From Gordonia amicalis NBRC 100051 = JCM 11271 (GTDB lineage: Bacteria > Actinomycetota > Actinomycetes > Mycobacteriales > Mycobacteriaceae): a DNA stretch of 64,000 nucleotides. A program made the translations under genes and the position numbers. The notes under the pieces are model-generated. The model saw only the letters and a list, made by a program, of their open reading frames with translations, was not told the origin of the DNA and made no database searches. This document shows positions 7,877 through 16,279 of this stretch, piece after piece. Where the stretch lies: positions 124,001 through 188,000 of the forward strand of contig NZ_BANS01000015.1 of assembly GCF_000332995.1 (NCBI RefSeq). The letters run 5' to 3'. Position 1 is the stretch's first letter. Every line of letters starts with the position of its first letter.

Positions 7877-10012
7877 GTGGAGGACGCCGCCGCCCTCGAG
7901 GCGGCAAGACAAGCGCGGAAGGAGAAGATCGGCCGGATCGGCTTCGCCTTCGTGTTCCCGTTCCTCATGGTGGTCATGATGATCACCGGCTACCTCGGCG
8001 CCATGCACGATCCGCGGCCCAACGACATGCCGATCGTCGTCGCCGGCCCGGCCGCAGCCGTCGAACAGTTCGCGTCTGCGCTGGAGAACGCCGACCCGGA
8101 CGCAGTCGACATCCGGCTCGTCGACTCCGCCGACACCGCTCGGGCGATGGTGATAGATCGTGAGGCCTCCGGTGCGGTCGTGCTGCCGGCGGCGTCTCCC
8201 GACGAGAAGGCCGCCACCGTCTACACGGCCGGTTCCGCGGGTGCCTCTCAGGCGAGCACGGTCCAGGGCCTGGTGACGCCGCAGCTCCTGGCCGGCGGCC
8301 TGCAGATACAAGCGCAGGATCTGGTCCCGTTGCCCGCCGAGGATTCGGCGGGTCTGGCCCCGATGTTCCTGACCACCGCGCTGATCCTGGCCGGCTACAT
8401 GCCGCTGAGCCTGGTGCTCTCCTCCGCGCCCGAATTGTTGCGTCTGCGTCGCACGGTCCCGATTCTGGCGGTGTGGTCGGGTGTGGCGGCCCTGCTGGGT
8501 TGGATCATCGCGGGTCCGGTCCTCGGGGTTGCGCAGGGCAGCGTCTGGCTGGTGCTCGGCATCGCCTGGCTCACGGTCTTCGCGGTCGGCTCCGTGCAGC
8601 TGTTCCTGACCAGGATCCTGGGTCCGCTGGCGGTGCTCGCCGGCATGCTCTTCTTGATGGTGCTGGGCATTCCGGCGTCGAACATGGGCATGTCCGTACA
8701 CACGATGCCCGGGATATTCTCGTGGCTGCACGGCTTCCTCCCGACTGCGGCGGCCGGTGAGGCATTCCGCTCGGTGATGTACTTCGGTGGCAACGGCGTC
8801 GGCGGACATCTGCTGGTGCTCGTCACCGGCGCGGTCCTCGGGCTGGCCGCGGTGGCGGGGATCGACGCCCTCAAGCGCCGCCGCAACACCTACGAGGAGC
8901 CGGTGCAGTCGGTGATCTCGATGACTGGAGGTGCCACCGCGCCCAAGACATGGGTGCGGTATGCCACCCTGGTCTTCTTTCCGCTCGCGATGGTCGCGAT
9001 GATGCTGTCGGCGATGCTCGGCGGGATGGGCAAGCCCATTCCCCGTGAGATGCCGGTCGCCGTTGTCGGTTCGACGCCGGAGCAGGCACAACTGACCGCG
9101 GCGGGCCTCGACCAGAACATGTCCGGGATGTTCGACTTCAGTGTCGGTACCTCGACGGCGGACGCGGCGACGATGGTGCGCGACCGCGAGGTCGTCGCGG
9201 CCTTCGTGCTGCCATCGGCGGAGAACCCGTCGGCGACGCTGCTGACCAACGGCGCTGCGGGGATGAGTCAGCAGCAGGCGGTGCAGTCGGTGTTCGGTCA
9301 GGTTGCCCAGGGGCAGGGGATGACGCTGGGCGTCGACGATCTCGCGCCGCTCGACTCCGACGACTCGGTGGGTACGGTGAGCTTGTACCTCGCGATCGGC
9401 TGGATCATGTCTGGATTCCTGCTGCTGATCGTATTGGCCATGGCCGCACCGGATCTCATGCGCAAGCGAGTACTCGTCCCGATCATGGCCGGCTGGTCGG
9501 TGTTCATGTCGGCGGTCTTGTGGGTGATCGCCGGGCCGATTGTCGGTGCGATCGACGGGCACTTCCTGCCGCTGTTCGGGGTGGGAGTCGTGGCGATCTT
9601 CAGCGCGGCGATGTTCACCACGGTGTTCACCAGGATGATCGGGTTGCTCGCGGTGCTGCCGGTGGTCGCGGTGCTGATGTTCCTGGGAGTGCCTTCGTCC
9701 GGCGGCGGGCTCTCGGTGTACATGGCGCCGGACGTCTTCAGGTTCCTGCACGACGTGCTGCCGTTGCCCGCCGCAGTGGAGTCGGCGCGCTCGATCCTGT
9801 ACTTCGGCGGCGACGCGATCGGGTCGCCGCTGCTCACGTTTGCGATCTGGGCGGCCGTGTCGTTCATCGTGGTGCTGGTCCTCGACACGTTCTTCGCACG
9901 CCCGCCGCAACCGATCCCGGGACGCGCGGTGCCACCAGGCGTGGCCGATGACGGAGGCCCGGTGGCCGACGCAGCGGAACCTGCCGCAGCATCGCCGGCC
10001 GGACGCACCTAG
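7877..10012 (+). CDS. Internally duplicated YhgE/Pip-like (ABC-2/DUF3533-type) membrane protein, 5' end frame-disrupted
   Basis: The protein of about 710 residues consists of two homologous halves. Each half starts with a membrane segment (FPFLMVVMMITGYLGAM; FPLAMVAMMLSAMLGGM), then the block of the form P-x-x-x-P-V/I-V-V-x-G, an extracytoplasmic segment of about 130 residues, and five further membrane helices ending with RSVMYFGG or RSILYFGG. The second half starts near 8950. Such proteins resemble YhgE/Pip and ABC-2 permeases that export small molecules or act in phage adsorption. A good ribosome site (AGGAGG) precedes GTG 7836, but that start is one base out of frame with the protein; one added C near 7871 would join them, so a frameshift or sequence error is likely. 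GTG 7877 is the first in-frame candidate. Confidence 0.7.
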   Translation: MEDAAALEAARQARKEKIGRIGFAFVFPFLMVVMMITGYLGAMHDPRPNDMPIVVAGPAAAVEQFASALENADPDAVDIRLVDSADTARAMVIDREASGAVVLPAASPDEKAATVYTAGSAGASQASTVQGLVTPQLLAGGLQIQAQDLVPLPAEDSAGLAPMFLTTALILAGYMPLSLVLSSAPELLRLRRTVPILAVWSGVAALLGWIIAGPVLGVAQGSVWLVLGIAWLTVFAVGSVQLFLTRILGPLAVLAGMLFLMVLGIPASNMGMSVHTMPGIFSWLHGFLPTAAAGEAFRSVMYFGGNGVGGHLLVLVTGAVLGLAAVAGIDALKRRRNTYEEPVQSVISMTGGATAPKTWVRYATLVFFPLAMVAMMLSAMLGGMGKPIPREMPVAVVGSTPEQAQLTAAGLDQNMSGMFDFSVGTSTADAATMVRDREVVAAFVLPSAENPSATLLTNGAAGMSQQQAVQSVFGQVAQGQGMTLGVDDLAPLDSDDSVGTVSLYLAIGWIMSGFLLLIVLAMAAPDLMRKRVLVPIMAGWSVFMSAVLWVIAGPIVGAIDGHFLPLFGVGVVAIFSAAMFTTVFTRMIGLLAVLPVVAVLMFLGVPSSGGGLSVYMAPDVFRFLHDVLPLPAAVESARSILYFGGDAIGSPLLTFAIWAAVSFIVVLVLDTFFARPPQPIPGRAVPPGVADDGGPVADAAEPAAASPAGRT

Positions 10013-10025
10013 ACGCACCGAAGAC

Positions 10026-10057
10026 GAGACGCCGGACGATGATTCGTCCGGCGTCTC
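10026..10057 (+). terminator. Strong hairpin terminator
   Basis: Perfect 14-base stem GAGACGCCGGACGA / TCGTCCGGCGTCTC with a four-base loop, 14 bases after the stop of the duplicated membrane protein. No long T-run follows, as is common in actinobacteria. It may also serve the convergent dapD. Confidence 0.75.
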
Positions 10058-10156
10058 GATGTCTCAGGTTGTTGTTCAGCCGCGTCCGCACTTGCTCTGC
10101 ACCCGACCGATATCCTCGGCCGGTCATCGGCTGGGCGCCCGCGACTCCGGCGCGGA

Positions 10157-11122
10157 TCAGTTGTGCTTGTGCAGCGCCTCGTTGAGCGCGATGCCGTCGC
10201 CCTTCCACGGCACGACCTCGACCGCGCCGGTCAGGCTGTTGCGCCGGAACAGCAGATTCGACTGACCCGAGAGGTCGCGCGCCTTGATCTGGGTGCCGTC
10301 GGGGCCGGTCACCTTGGTGCCGGCGGTGACGTACAGCCCGGCCTCGATGACGCAGTCGTCGCCGAGCGGGATGCCGCAGCCGGCGTTCGCGCCGAGCAGG
10401 CAGCGCTTGCCGAGCGAGATGATCTCCTTGCCGCCGCCGGAGAGGGTGCCCATCGTCGACGCGCCGCCGCCGATGTCGGAGCCGTCGCCGACGACCACGC
10501 CGGCCGAGATGCGACCTTCGACCATCGACGACCCGAGGGTGCCGGCGTTGAAGTTGACGAAGCCCTCGTGCATCACGGTGGTACCGGCGGCCAGGTGGGC
10601 GCCGAGCCGGACACGGTCGGCGTCACCGATGCGGACTCCGCCGGGGACGACGTAATCGACCATGCGCGGGAACTTGTCGATGGAGTACACGGTGACCGGG
10701 CCGCGGGCGCGCAGCTTGGCGCGCATCGACTCGAAGTCCTCGACCGCGCACGGGCCGTGGTTGGTCCAGACGACATTCGTGAGCATCCCGAAGATGCCCT
10801 CGAGGTTCGCGCCGTGCGGCTCGATGAGCCGGTGGGAGAGCAGGTGCAGTCGGAGGTACACGTCGTAGGCGTCGACCGGGGCGGCGGACAGGTCGGCGAT
10901 GCCGGTGCGAACCGCGATGGTCCGGACGCCGCGGGCCTCGTCGACACCCACCAGGTCGCGCAGTTCGGACGGCGTCGACTCCTCGTCGAGGACGACGGTC
11001 TCGGCGGTCTCGACGCCGTCGAGTTCGGGTGCGGGGAACCAGACGTCGAGCACGACTCCTGGGGTCGACCCCCCGTCGATCACGGTTGCGATGCCAGTTG
11101 CGTGTGCGCCAGTAGTTGTCAC
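10157..11122 (-). CDS. dapD: 2,3,4,5-tetrahydropyridine-2,6-dicarboxylate N-succinyltransferase DapD
   Basis: A 321-residue actinobacterial DapD. The C-terminal half is a left-handed beta-helix of hexapeptide-like repeats ([50 protein letters not shown]), with the family's [19 protein letters not shown] block. It transfers succinyl from succinyl-CoA to tetrahydrodipicolinate in diaminopimelate synthesis. The GTG start lies 8 bases after a TAGACT -10 element (11131-11136 on the complement), so the mRNA is probably leaderless or nearly so. Its divergent neighbour is a DM13 protein, with dapE beyond, matching the mycobacterial dapD/dapE region. Confidence 0.96.
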   Translation of the reverse strand: MTTTGAHATGIATVIDGGSTPGVVLDVWFPAPELDGVETAETVVLDEESTPSELRDLVGVDEARGVRTIAVRTGIADLSAAPVDAYDVYLRLHLLSHRLIEPHGANLEGIFGMLTNVVWTNHGPCAVEDFESMRAKLRARGPVTVYSIDKFPRMVDYVVPGGVRIGDADRVRLGAHLAAGTTVMHEGFVNFNAGTLGSSMVEGRISAGVVVGDGSDIGGGASTMGTLSGGGKEIISLGKRCLLGANAGCGIPLGDDCVIEAGLYVTAGTKVTGPDGTQIKARDLSGQSNLLFRRNSLTGAVEVVPWKGDGIALNEALHKHN

Positions 11123-11130
11123 GACTCGTC

Positions 11131-11136
11131 AGTCTA
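11131..11136 (-). promoter_or_regulatory. -10 element of dapD, leaderless-type
   Basis: TAGACT on the minus strand ends 8 bases before the dapD GTG. No clear -35 is visible. The spacing predicts transcription starting at or very close to the start codon. Confidence 0.45.
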
Positions 11137-11263
11137 GGTGATCGACGACGGCGACTCCCGCCGCCCACCGGTCGTCCAGGCATCGCGGCACTCGGTGCGC
11201 GGCGTCATCCGAATGGCTCAAAGTCCTGGTGGGAGCGTGTTCACCGCTCGTATCGTCGCAGCC

Positions 11264-11845
11264 ATGACCGGCCACGACCGACCTTTCCCACCCGCCCCCC
11301 GGCGCAGACGCCGCCTGCCCTGGGTACTCGGTGGCGTGGGGTTCGTGGTCGTCGTCGGCGTCGCGGTCGCGGCGGTGATCTTCCAGCCGTGGCTGATCTT
11401 CGTCGACACCGAGGTCGACGACGAGATCCCGGTCGCCGTGACGCCGTCCACCTCGCAGGTCGGTCAGCCGCCGCCGGTCGCGCCGGTCCTGGTGTCACAG
11501 GGACGATTCATCAGCCACGAGCACTCCACCTCCGGAACCGTGTCGATCATCGAGAAGCCGGACGGCTCGCGGGTTCTCGCCATCGAGGACCTCGACACCA
11601 CCACCGGACCCGATGTCCACGTCTGGCTGTCGCAGGCCGAGGTCGTCGAAGGCCTCGGCGGTTGGCGAGCCGCGGCCGACCCGCCCCACGTCGACCTCGG
11701 GATGATCAAGGGCAACAAGGGCAACCAGGTCTACGAGATCCCCGCCGATGTCGACCTCGACGCCTATCCCGCGGTGTTTCTGTGGTGCGTGAAGTTCAGC
11801 GTCTCCTTCGGCGCCGCCGAACTGACCTCACCGCCCGCAGACTGA
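11264..11845 (+). CDS. Membrane-anchored DM13-domain protein
   Basis: A 193-residue protein with a basic N-terminus (RRRRRLP), one transmembrane segment (residues about 25-46, VLGGVGFVVVVGVAVAAVIF), a Pro-rich linker and a C-terminal DM13 domain (QGRFISHEHSTSGTVSI, GPDVHVWLSQAE, YPAVFLWCVKFSVSFGAAEL). DM13 domains are small extracytoplasmic modules with a conserved cysteine (here in LWCVKF), proposed to take part in redox chemistry or adhesion. ATG 11264 was chosen over the longer frame because it begins just before the membrane anchor. It runs into dapE after 18 bases. Confidence 0.82.
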   Translation: MTGHDRPFPPAPRRRRRLPWVLGGVGFVVVVGVAVAAVIFQPWLIFVDTEVDDEIPVAVTPSTSQVGQPPPVAPVLVSQGRFISHEHSTSGTVSIIEKPDGSRVLAIEDLDTTTGPDVHVWLSQAEVVEGLGGWRAAADPPHVDLGMIKGNKGNQVYEIPADVDLDAYPAVFLWCVKFSVSFGAAELTSPPAD

Positions 11846-11851
11846 CCCCGC

Positions 11852-11857
11852 TAACGT
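11852..11857 (+). promoter_or_regulatory. -10 element of dapE, leaderless-type
   Basis: TAACGT six bases before the GTG of dapE, directly after the stop of the preceding gene. Spacing predicts a leaderless transcript, in addition to any read-through. Confidence 0.4.
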
Positions 11858-11863
11858 ATCTGC

Positions 11864-12961
11864 GTGAGCACCGCACTCGACCTCGCCGCCGATCCCGTCG
11901 AACTGACCGCCGCCCTCGTCGACATCGAGAGCGAGTCACGCAACGAGACGGCGATCGCCGATGCGGTGGAAGCGGCACTGCGGGAGCAGACGACGGGCTT
12001 CGAGATCCTTCGGCACGGAAATCGCGTGCTGGCCCGTACCGATCGTGGTCGCGCCCAGCGTGTCATCCTCGCCGGGCACCTCGACACCGTGCCGGTGGCC
12101 GGCAACCTGCCGTCGCGTCGGGAGACGCATCCCGAGGAGGGCGACGTCCTGCACGGGTGCGGCACCGTCGACATGAAGTCGGGCGACGCGGTGTTCCTGC
12201 ACCTCGCCGCGACGCTCGACGAACCCGCGCACGACCTGACGCTGATCTTCTACGACTGCGAGGAGATCGCTGCCGAGTTCAACGGCCTCAACGACATCGA
12301 ACGTGAGCTGCCCGAATGGCTCGCCGGCGACGTCGCCATCCTCGGCGAACCCACCACCGGTCTGATCGAGGCGGGATGCCAAGGGACGCTTCGGGTTCGA
12401 CTGTCCACCTCGGGTACTCGATCGCATTCGGCCCGCTCGTGGATGGGTGACAACGCGATCCACAAACTCGGGGGAGTGTTGACGAAGCTCGCCGCATACG
12501 AGGCTCGTCGCGTCGACATCGAGGGGTGCGAATACCGCGAGGGACTCTCGGCGGTCGGGCTCGGCGGCGGTGTCGCGGGCAACGTGATCCCCGATGCTGC
12601 GCACGTCGACGTGAACTTCCGCTTCGCCCCCGATCGTTCCGTCGAACAAGCCCTCGACCACGTGCGCGAGGTCTTCGCGACCGACCTCGCCGATGGCACG
12701 GTCACCCTCGAGGTCACCGACGCGGCGGCCGGTGCACTCCCCGGCCTGGCGCACCCGGCGGCGGCCGCGCTGGTCGAGGCCGCTCAGGGGCGCTTCCGGG
12801 CCAAGTACGGCTGGACCGACGTCTCGAGGTTCTCCGCACTCGGCATCCCGGCGGTGAACCTCGGACCCGGCGACCCCAACCTGGCCCACCGCGTCGACGA
12901 ACGGGTTCCGGTCGAGCAGATCCGCATGGTCACCGACCTGCTGCGCAGCTATCTGTCCTGA
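11864..12961 (+). CDS. dapE: Succinyl-diaminopimelate desuccinylase DapE
   Basis: A 365-residue M20 metallopeptidase-fold enzyme. Zinc-site motifs are [10 protein letters not shown] (His and Asp at about 67 and 69), [13 protein letters not shown] (bridging Asp about 102), [13 protein letters not shown] (catalytic and ligand Glu about 131-132) and the C-terminal [15 protein letters not shown] histidine. It hydrolyses N-succinyl-LL-diaminopimelate, the step before DapF. The GTG start follows a TAACGT -10 element by six bases. Together with dapD and dapC the window holds the succinylase branch. Confidence 0.95.
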   Translation: MSTALDLAADPVELTAALVDIESESRNETAIADAVEAALREQTTGFEILRHGNRVLARTDRGRAQRVILAGHLDTVPVAGNLPSRRETHPEEGDVLHGCGTVDMKSGDAVFLHLAATLDEPAHDLTLIFYDCEEIAAEFNGLNDIERELPEWLAGDVAILGEPTTGLIEAGCQGTLRVRLSTSGTRSHSARSWMGDNAIHKLGGVLTKLAAYEARRVDIEGCEYREGLSAVGLGGGVAGNVIPDAAHVDVNFRFAPDRSVEQALDHVREVFATDLADGTVTLEVTDAAAGALPGLAHPAAAALVEAAQGRFRAKYGWTDVSRFSALGIPAVNLGPGDPNLAHRVDERVPVEQIRMVTDLLRSYLS

Positions 12962-12999
12962 GCCGCCCGACGCCGGGCGGGGGTGGATCGGCCCGCTGC

Positions 13000-13005
13000 T
13001 AGCGT
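13000..13005 (+). promoter_or_regulatory. -10 element of the TIGR00730 gene, leaderless-type
   Basis: TAGCGT seven bases upstream of ATG 13013, predicting a leaderless transcript for the two LOG-family genes. Confidence 0.4.
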
Positions 13006-13012
13006 GAGCCGC

Positions 13013-13837
13013 ATGTCGACCAATCCGGAATCGTCCGCGTCCGATCCCGCCGCCGACGACGTCTACTACGTCGGACCCATCCGCGTTCGCCCGAAGCAGC
13101 GCGGCAAGACGACGGACCGGCGACTCCTCGAGTGGATCGACCCGCGCGACGAGAACCGTCGCGCCGAACGCACGATGCGCGATTCCTGGCGGGTGCTGCG
13201 CATCCAGTCGGAGTTCGTCGCGGGCTTCGACGCCATGAGCGAGGTCGCGGAGGCGGTGACGGTCTTCGGGTCGGCGCGTCTCGCGCCCGAATCGCCGGAG
13301 TACGCACTCGGCGTGCGGGTCGGACGTGCGCTCGGGGAGGCGGGCTATGCCGTCATCACCGGGGGCGGGCCCGGTGTGATGCGGGCGGCCAACCAGGGTG
13401 CGCACGAGGCGGGCGCCCAGTCGATCGGCCTCAACATCGAGCTGCCCTTCGAGCAGGACCTCAACCCGTGGGTCGACCTCGGCATGAACTTCCGCTACTT
13501 CTTCGTGCGCAAGACCATGTTCGTGAAGTACGCGCAGGCCTTCGTCTGCCTGCCCGGCGGGATGGGCACGCTCGACGAACTCTTCGAGGCGCTCACGCTG
13601 GTGCAGACGAAGAAGGTCGTGCGATTCCCGATCGTCCTGGTGGGTCGTGATTTCTGGGGCGGGTTGCTCGACTGGATGCGCGACGTCCTGGCCGCGCGCG
13701 GGATGATCTCTCCCGAGGACCTCGACCTGCTGACCGTCGTCGACGACCCCGACGACGTCGTCGCGGCGATCGAGGCGGCCGCTCCCACCCAGCCCGGCGC
13801 GAAACAACCCGGCGCCGATGGCACGATTGCCCGGTGA
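13013..13837 (+). CDS. TIGR00730 / LOG-family Rossmann protein
   Basis: A 274-residue protein with the lysine-decarboxylase-like (LOG) Rossmann core: VFGSARLAPE, TGGGPGVMRAANQGA and the phosphoribohydrolase signature PGGMGTLDELFE around residue 182. The extra N-terminal 60 residues are charged. LOG proteins hydrolyse nucleoside 5'-monophosphates to base and ribose 5-phosphate; for this longer subtype the substrate is not settled. The start at ATG 13013 agrees with a -10 element seven bases earlier. Its stop overlaps the next LOG gene by GTGA, so the two paralogues are co-expressed. Confidence 0.85.
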   Translation: MSTNPESSASDPAADDVYYVGPIRVRPKQRGKTTDRRLLEWIDPRDENRRAERTMRDSWRVLRIQSEFVAGFDAMSEVAEAVTVFGSARLAPESPEYALGVRVGRALGEAGYAVITGGGPGVMRAANQGAHEAGAQSIGLNIELPFEQDLNPWVDLGMNFRYFFVRKTMFVKYAQAFVCLPGGMGTLDELFEALTLVQTKKVVRFPIVLVGRDFWGGLLDWMRDVLAARGMISPEDLDLLTVVDDPDDVVAAIEAAAPTQPGAKQPGADGTIAR

Positions 13838-14370
13838 GTGCCGTCTGTGTCTACTGTGCGTCCGGTCCCGTCGAGCAACGTTTCCTCGACCTCGCTTCCG
13901 AGGTGGGCGCGGCGATCGCGCGTGCCGGGCACTCGGTCGTGTCCGGCGGTGGCAATGTCTCGATGATGGGTGCGCTCGTCACCGCGGCGCGCGCGGAGGG
14001 CGGCACCACGATCGGGATCATCCCGAAGGCGCTGATCCAGCGCGAAGTCGCCGATCTCGGGTCCGACGAACTCGTCATCACCGAGACCATGCGCGAGCGC
14101 AAGCGCCTCATGGATGAGCGCGCGGATGGTTTCATCACGCTTCCCGGGGGTATCGGAACACTGGAGGAGCTGTTCGAGACCTGGACGGGCGGCTACCTCG
14201 GGATGCACGACAAGCCGGTGGTTCTGCTCGATCCTTTCGATTTCTACGCGCCGCTCCTGGGCTGGCTGCGAGAGTTGTCGACAACCGGGTTCGTCTCCCG
14301 GCGATCGCTGGACCGGCTGCTGGTCACGGCATCGATCGACGAGGCGATCGAGTTGGCGACACAGCGGTAG
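13834..14370 (+). CDS. log: LOG-family cytokinin riboside 5'-monophosphate phosphoribohydrolase
   Basis: A 178-residue protein close to the short LOG type: SGGGNVSMMGALVTAA near residue 32, the catalytic MRERKRLMDERADGF (Arg) and LPGGIGTLEELFETW (Glu) at about 100-115. In Mycobacterium tuberculosis the orthologous protein at this position (Rv1205) releases cytokinins from their ribotides. GTG start overlaps the preceding stop (GTGA). It is followed by fadD6, preserving the mycobacterial order log-fadD6-folP2-gpgS. Confidence 0.92.
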   Translation: MSAVCVYCASGPVEQRFLDLASEVGAAIARAGHSVVSGGGNVSMMGALVTAARAEGGTTIGIIPKALIQREVADLGSDELVITETMRERKRLMDERADGFITLPGGIGTLEELFETWTGGYLGMHDKPVVLLDPFDFYAPLLGWLRELSTTGFVSRRSLDRLLVTASIDEAIELATQR

Positions 14371-14377
14371 AACTTCC

Positions 14378-14389
14378 TACCGGCCGGTA
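14378..14389. promoter_or_regulatory. Palindromic operator candidate upstream of fadD6
   Basis: Perfect 12-base palindrome TACCGGCCGGTA, 57 bases before the fadD6 ATG. A similar site, TACCAGACGGTA, precedes echA17 at 58904-58915. Both genes act on acyl-CoAs, so a common TetR- or FadR-like regulator is plausible. Confidence 0.5.
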
Positions 14390-14446
14390 AGGTAGCCCGG
14401 TGAGTGCGCGGGGCACTCACGACGCCCAGCGGAGAGCGGAGCCCAC

Positions 14447-16279
14447 ATGTCCCCAGACACCCAGCGCAAGGACGTCCAGAACGACACGACCAACGGTTCG
14501 ACCAAGGATGCGGTCAAGACCGTCGGGGTCGCGGATCTCCTCCGCGGAGTGGTGAAGATGGCGCCCCACGCGAGCGGGATGATCAAGCACGCACCCGGCC
14601 TGATCCGTCGGCCACCGGAGGCCAAGAAGACCATCGGATCGGTGTTCCAGAAGCACGCGGCTGCGCATCCGGACCGCCCGTTCGTCCGCTTCGAGGGACG
14701 CACGACCACCTACGGCGAAGCCAATCGCCGTGTGAACCGTTACGCCGCAGTCCTTTCCGAGGCGGGCGTCGGCAAGGGTGATGTGGTGGCGCTGCTGTCC
14801 AAGAACAACGCCACCGATCTGTTGCTGATGTTGGCGACGGTGAAACTCGGCGCGATCGCCGGGATGCTGAACTACAACCAGCGCGGTCACGTCCTCGAAC
14901 ACTCGGTCGGGTTGCTGGACGCCAAGGTGCTCGTCCACGATCCGGACTGTGCCGAGGCCTTCGAGTCGATCCCGAAATCGGCACTGCCCGAACACGTCTA
15001 CGACTTCGCCCGGTTCGACGCGGCCGCGGAGGGCAAGCCGGACTCGGACCCGGAGATCACCGCGCAGCTGCCGGCGTCGACCAAGGCCTTTTACATCTTC
15101 ACCTCGGGGACCACCGGAATGCCCAAGGCCAGCGTGATGAGCCACAACCGCTGGCTGGCGAGCCTCTCCGGCATCGGTGGTCTCGCGGTCCGACTGCGCC
15201 ACAGCGACACCATGTACGTGCCGCTGCCGCTCTATCACAACAACGCCTTGTCGGTGTCGCTGTCGTCGGTGCTCGCATCGGGTGCGTGCATCGCGATCGG
15301 CCGCTCGTTCTCGGCGTCGAAGTTCTGGGACGACGTGATCCTCAACCGCGCCACCGCCTTCTGCTACATCGGCGAGTTGTGTCGCTATCTGCTGGCGCAG
15401 CCGGAGAAGCCCACCGACCGGCAGCACTCGGTTCACACCGTGGTCGGCAACGGGATGCGGCCCGACATCTGGGACGAGTTCCGCGAGCGGTTCGGTGTGG
15501 ACCGCGTCGTCGAGTTCTACGGCGCCAGCGAGCTCAACCTGGCCTTCGTCAACGCCTTCACCGTCGACAAGACGGCCGGGTTCTGCCCGTTGCCGTACAA
15601 GATCGTCGAGTACGACGATGAGGGCAACCCCAAGCGCAACGACGACGGGCGGCTCACCGAGGTGGGCAAGGGCGGCACCGGTCTGCTGCTCGCGCAGATC
15701 TCCGACCGGGTACCGATCGACGGCTACACCGACGAAGAGGAGACCGAGAAGAAGATCGTTCGGGACGCCTTCAAGAAGGGCGACGCGTACTTCAACTCGG
15801 GTGACCTCGTCCGCGACCAGGGCTTCGCGCACATCTCCTTCGTCGACCGGCTCGGCGACACGTTCCGCTGGAAGGGTGAGAACGTGGCCACCACCGAGGT
15901 CGAGGGTGCGGTCGACTCCTACGACGCGGTCGCCCAGTCGGTGGTCTACGGTGTCGAGGTGCCCGGCACCGACGGTCGCGCGGGGATGGTGGCCATCAAG
16001 CTGCGCGAGGGCGCCGACCTCGACCCCAAGCGTCTCGCCGAACACCTCTACGAGGAGCTGCCGTCGTATGCGGTCCCGCTGTTCGTGCGGATCGTCGACG
16101 ACTTCGAGCGGACCTCCACCTTCAAGAACCGCAAGGTCGAGCTCCGCAAGGAGGGCTACGCGGAGGCCGATGCCGATGGCGGACAGGTCTATGTCCTGCT
16201 CGGCAAGGAGAAGGGTTACGTGGAGTACTACGAGGACTACGCCGACGAGGTGGCGGCCGCCAAGGTTCCCAAGGGATGA
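14447..16279 (+). CDS. fadD6: Long-chain fatty acyl-CoA synthetase FadD6
   Basis: A 610-residue ANL-superfamily enzyme: P-loop-like FTSGTTGMPKASVMSHN (A3) near residue 222, YGASELNLAF (A5), and FNSGDLVRDQGF / DRLGDTFRWKGENVATTEVE (A7-A8) near 445-485, with a final KEGY region. It activates fatty acids with ATP and CoA; the VLACS/FATP-like form may couple this to uptake across the membrane. Context (log upstream, folP2 overlapping downstream by ATGA) matches mycobacterial fadD6. A palindromic operator candidate lies upstream. Confidence 0.93.
   Translation: MSPDTQRKDVQNDTTNGSTKDAVKTVGVADLLRGVVKMAPHASGMIKHAPGLIRRPPEAKKTIGSVFQKHAAAHPDRPFVRFEGRTTTYGEANRRVNRYAAVLSEAGVGKGDVVALLSKNNATDLLLMLATVKLGAIAGMLNYNQRGHVLEHSVGLLDAKVLVHDPDCAEAFESIPKSALPEHVYDFARFDAAAEGKPDSDPEITAQLPASTKAFYIFTSGTTGMPKASVMSHNRWLASLSGIGGLAVRLRHSDTMYVPLPLYHNNALSVSLSSVLASGACIAIGRSFSASKFWDDVILNRATAFCYIGELCRYLLAQPEKPTDRQHSVHTVVGNGMRPDIWDEFRERFGVDRVVEFYGASELNLAFVNAFTVDKTAGFCPLPYKIVEYDDEGNPKRNDDGRLTEVGKGGTGLLLAQISDRVPIDGYTDEEETEKKIVRDAFKKGDAYFNSGDLVRDQGFAHISFVDRLGDTFRWKGENVATTEVEGAVDSYDAVAQSVVYGVEVPGTDGRAGMVAIKLREGADLDPKRLAEHLYEELPSYAVPLFVRIVDDFERTSTFKNRKVELRKEGYAEADADGGQVYVLLGKEKGYVEYYEDYADEVAAAKVPKG

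Noticed and set aside
7763-10018. 751-residue open frame on the minus strand
   Set aside because: Antisense to the duplicated membrane protein; composition rich in Arg, His, Gln and without any domain, as expected from third-position GC bias.
11936-13807. 623-residue open frame opposite dapE and the TIGR00730 gene
   Set aside because: Spans two genes antisense; no recognisable protein.
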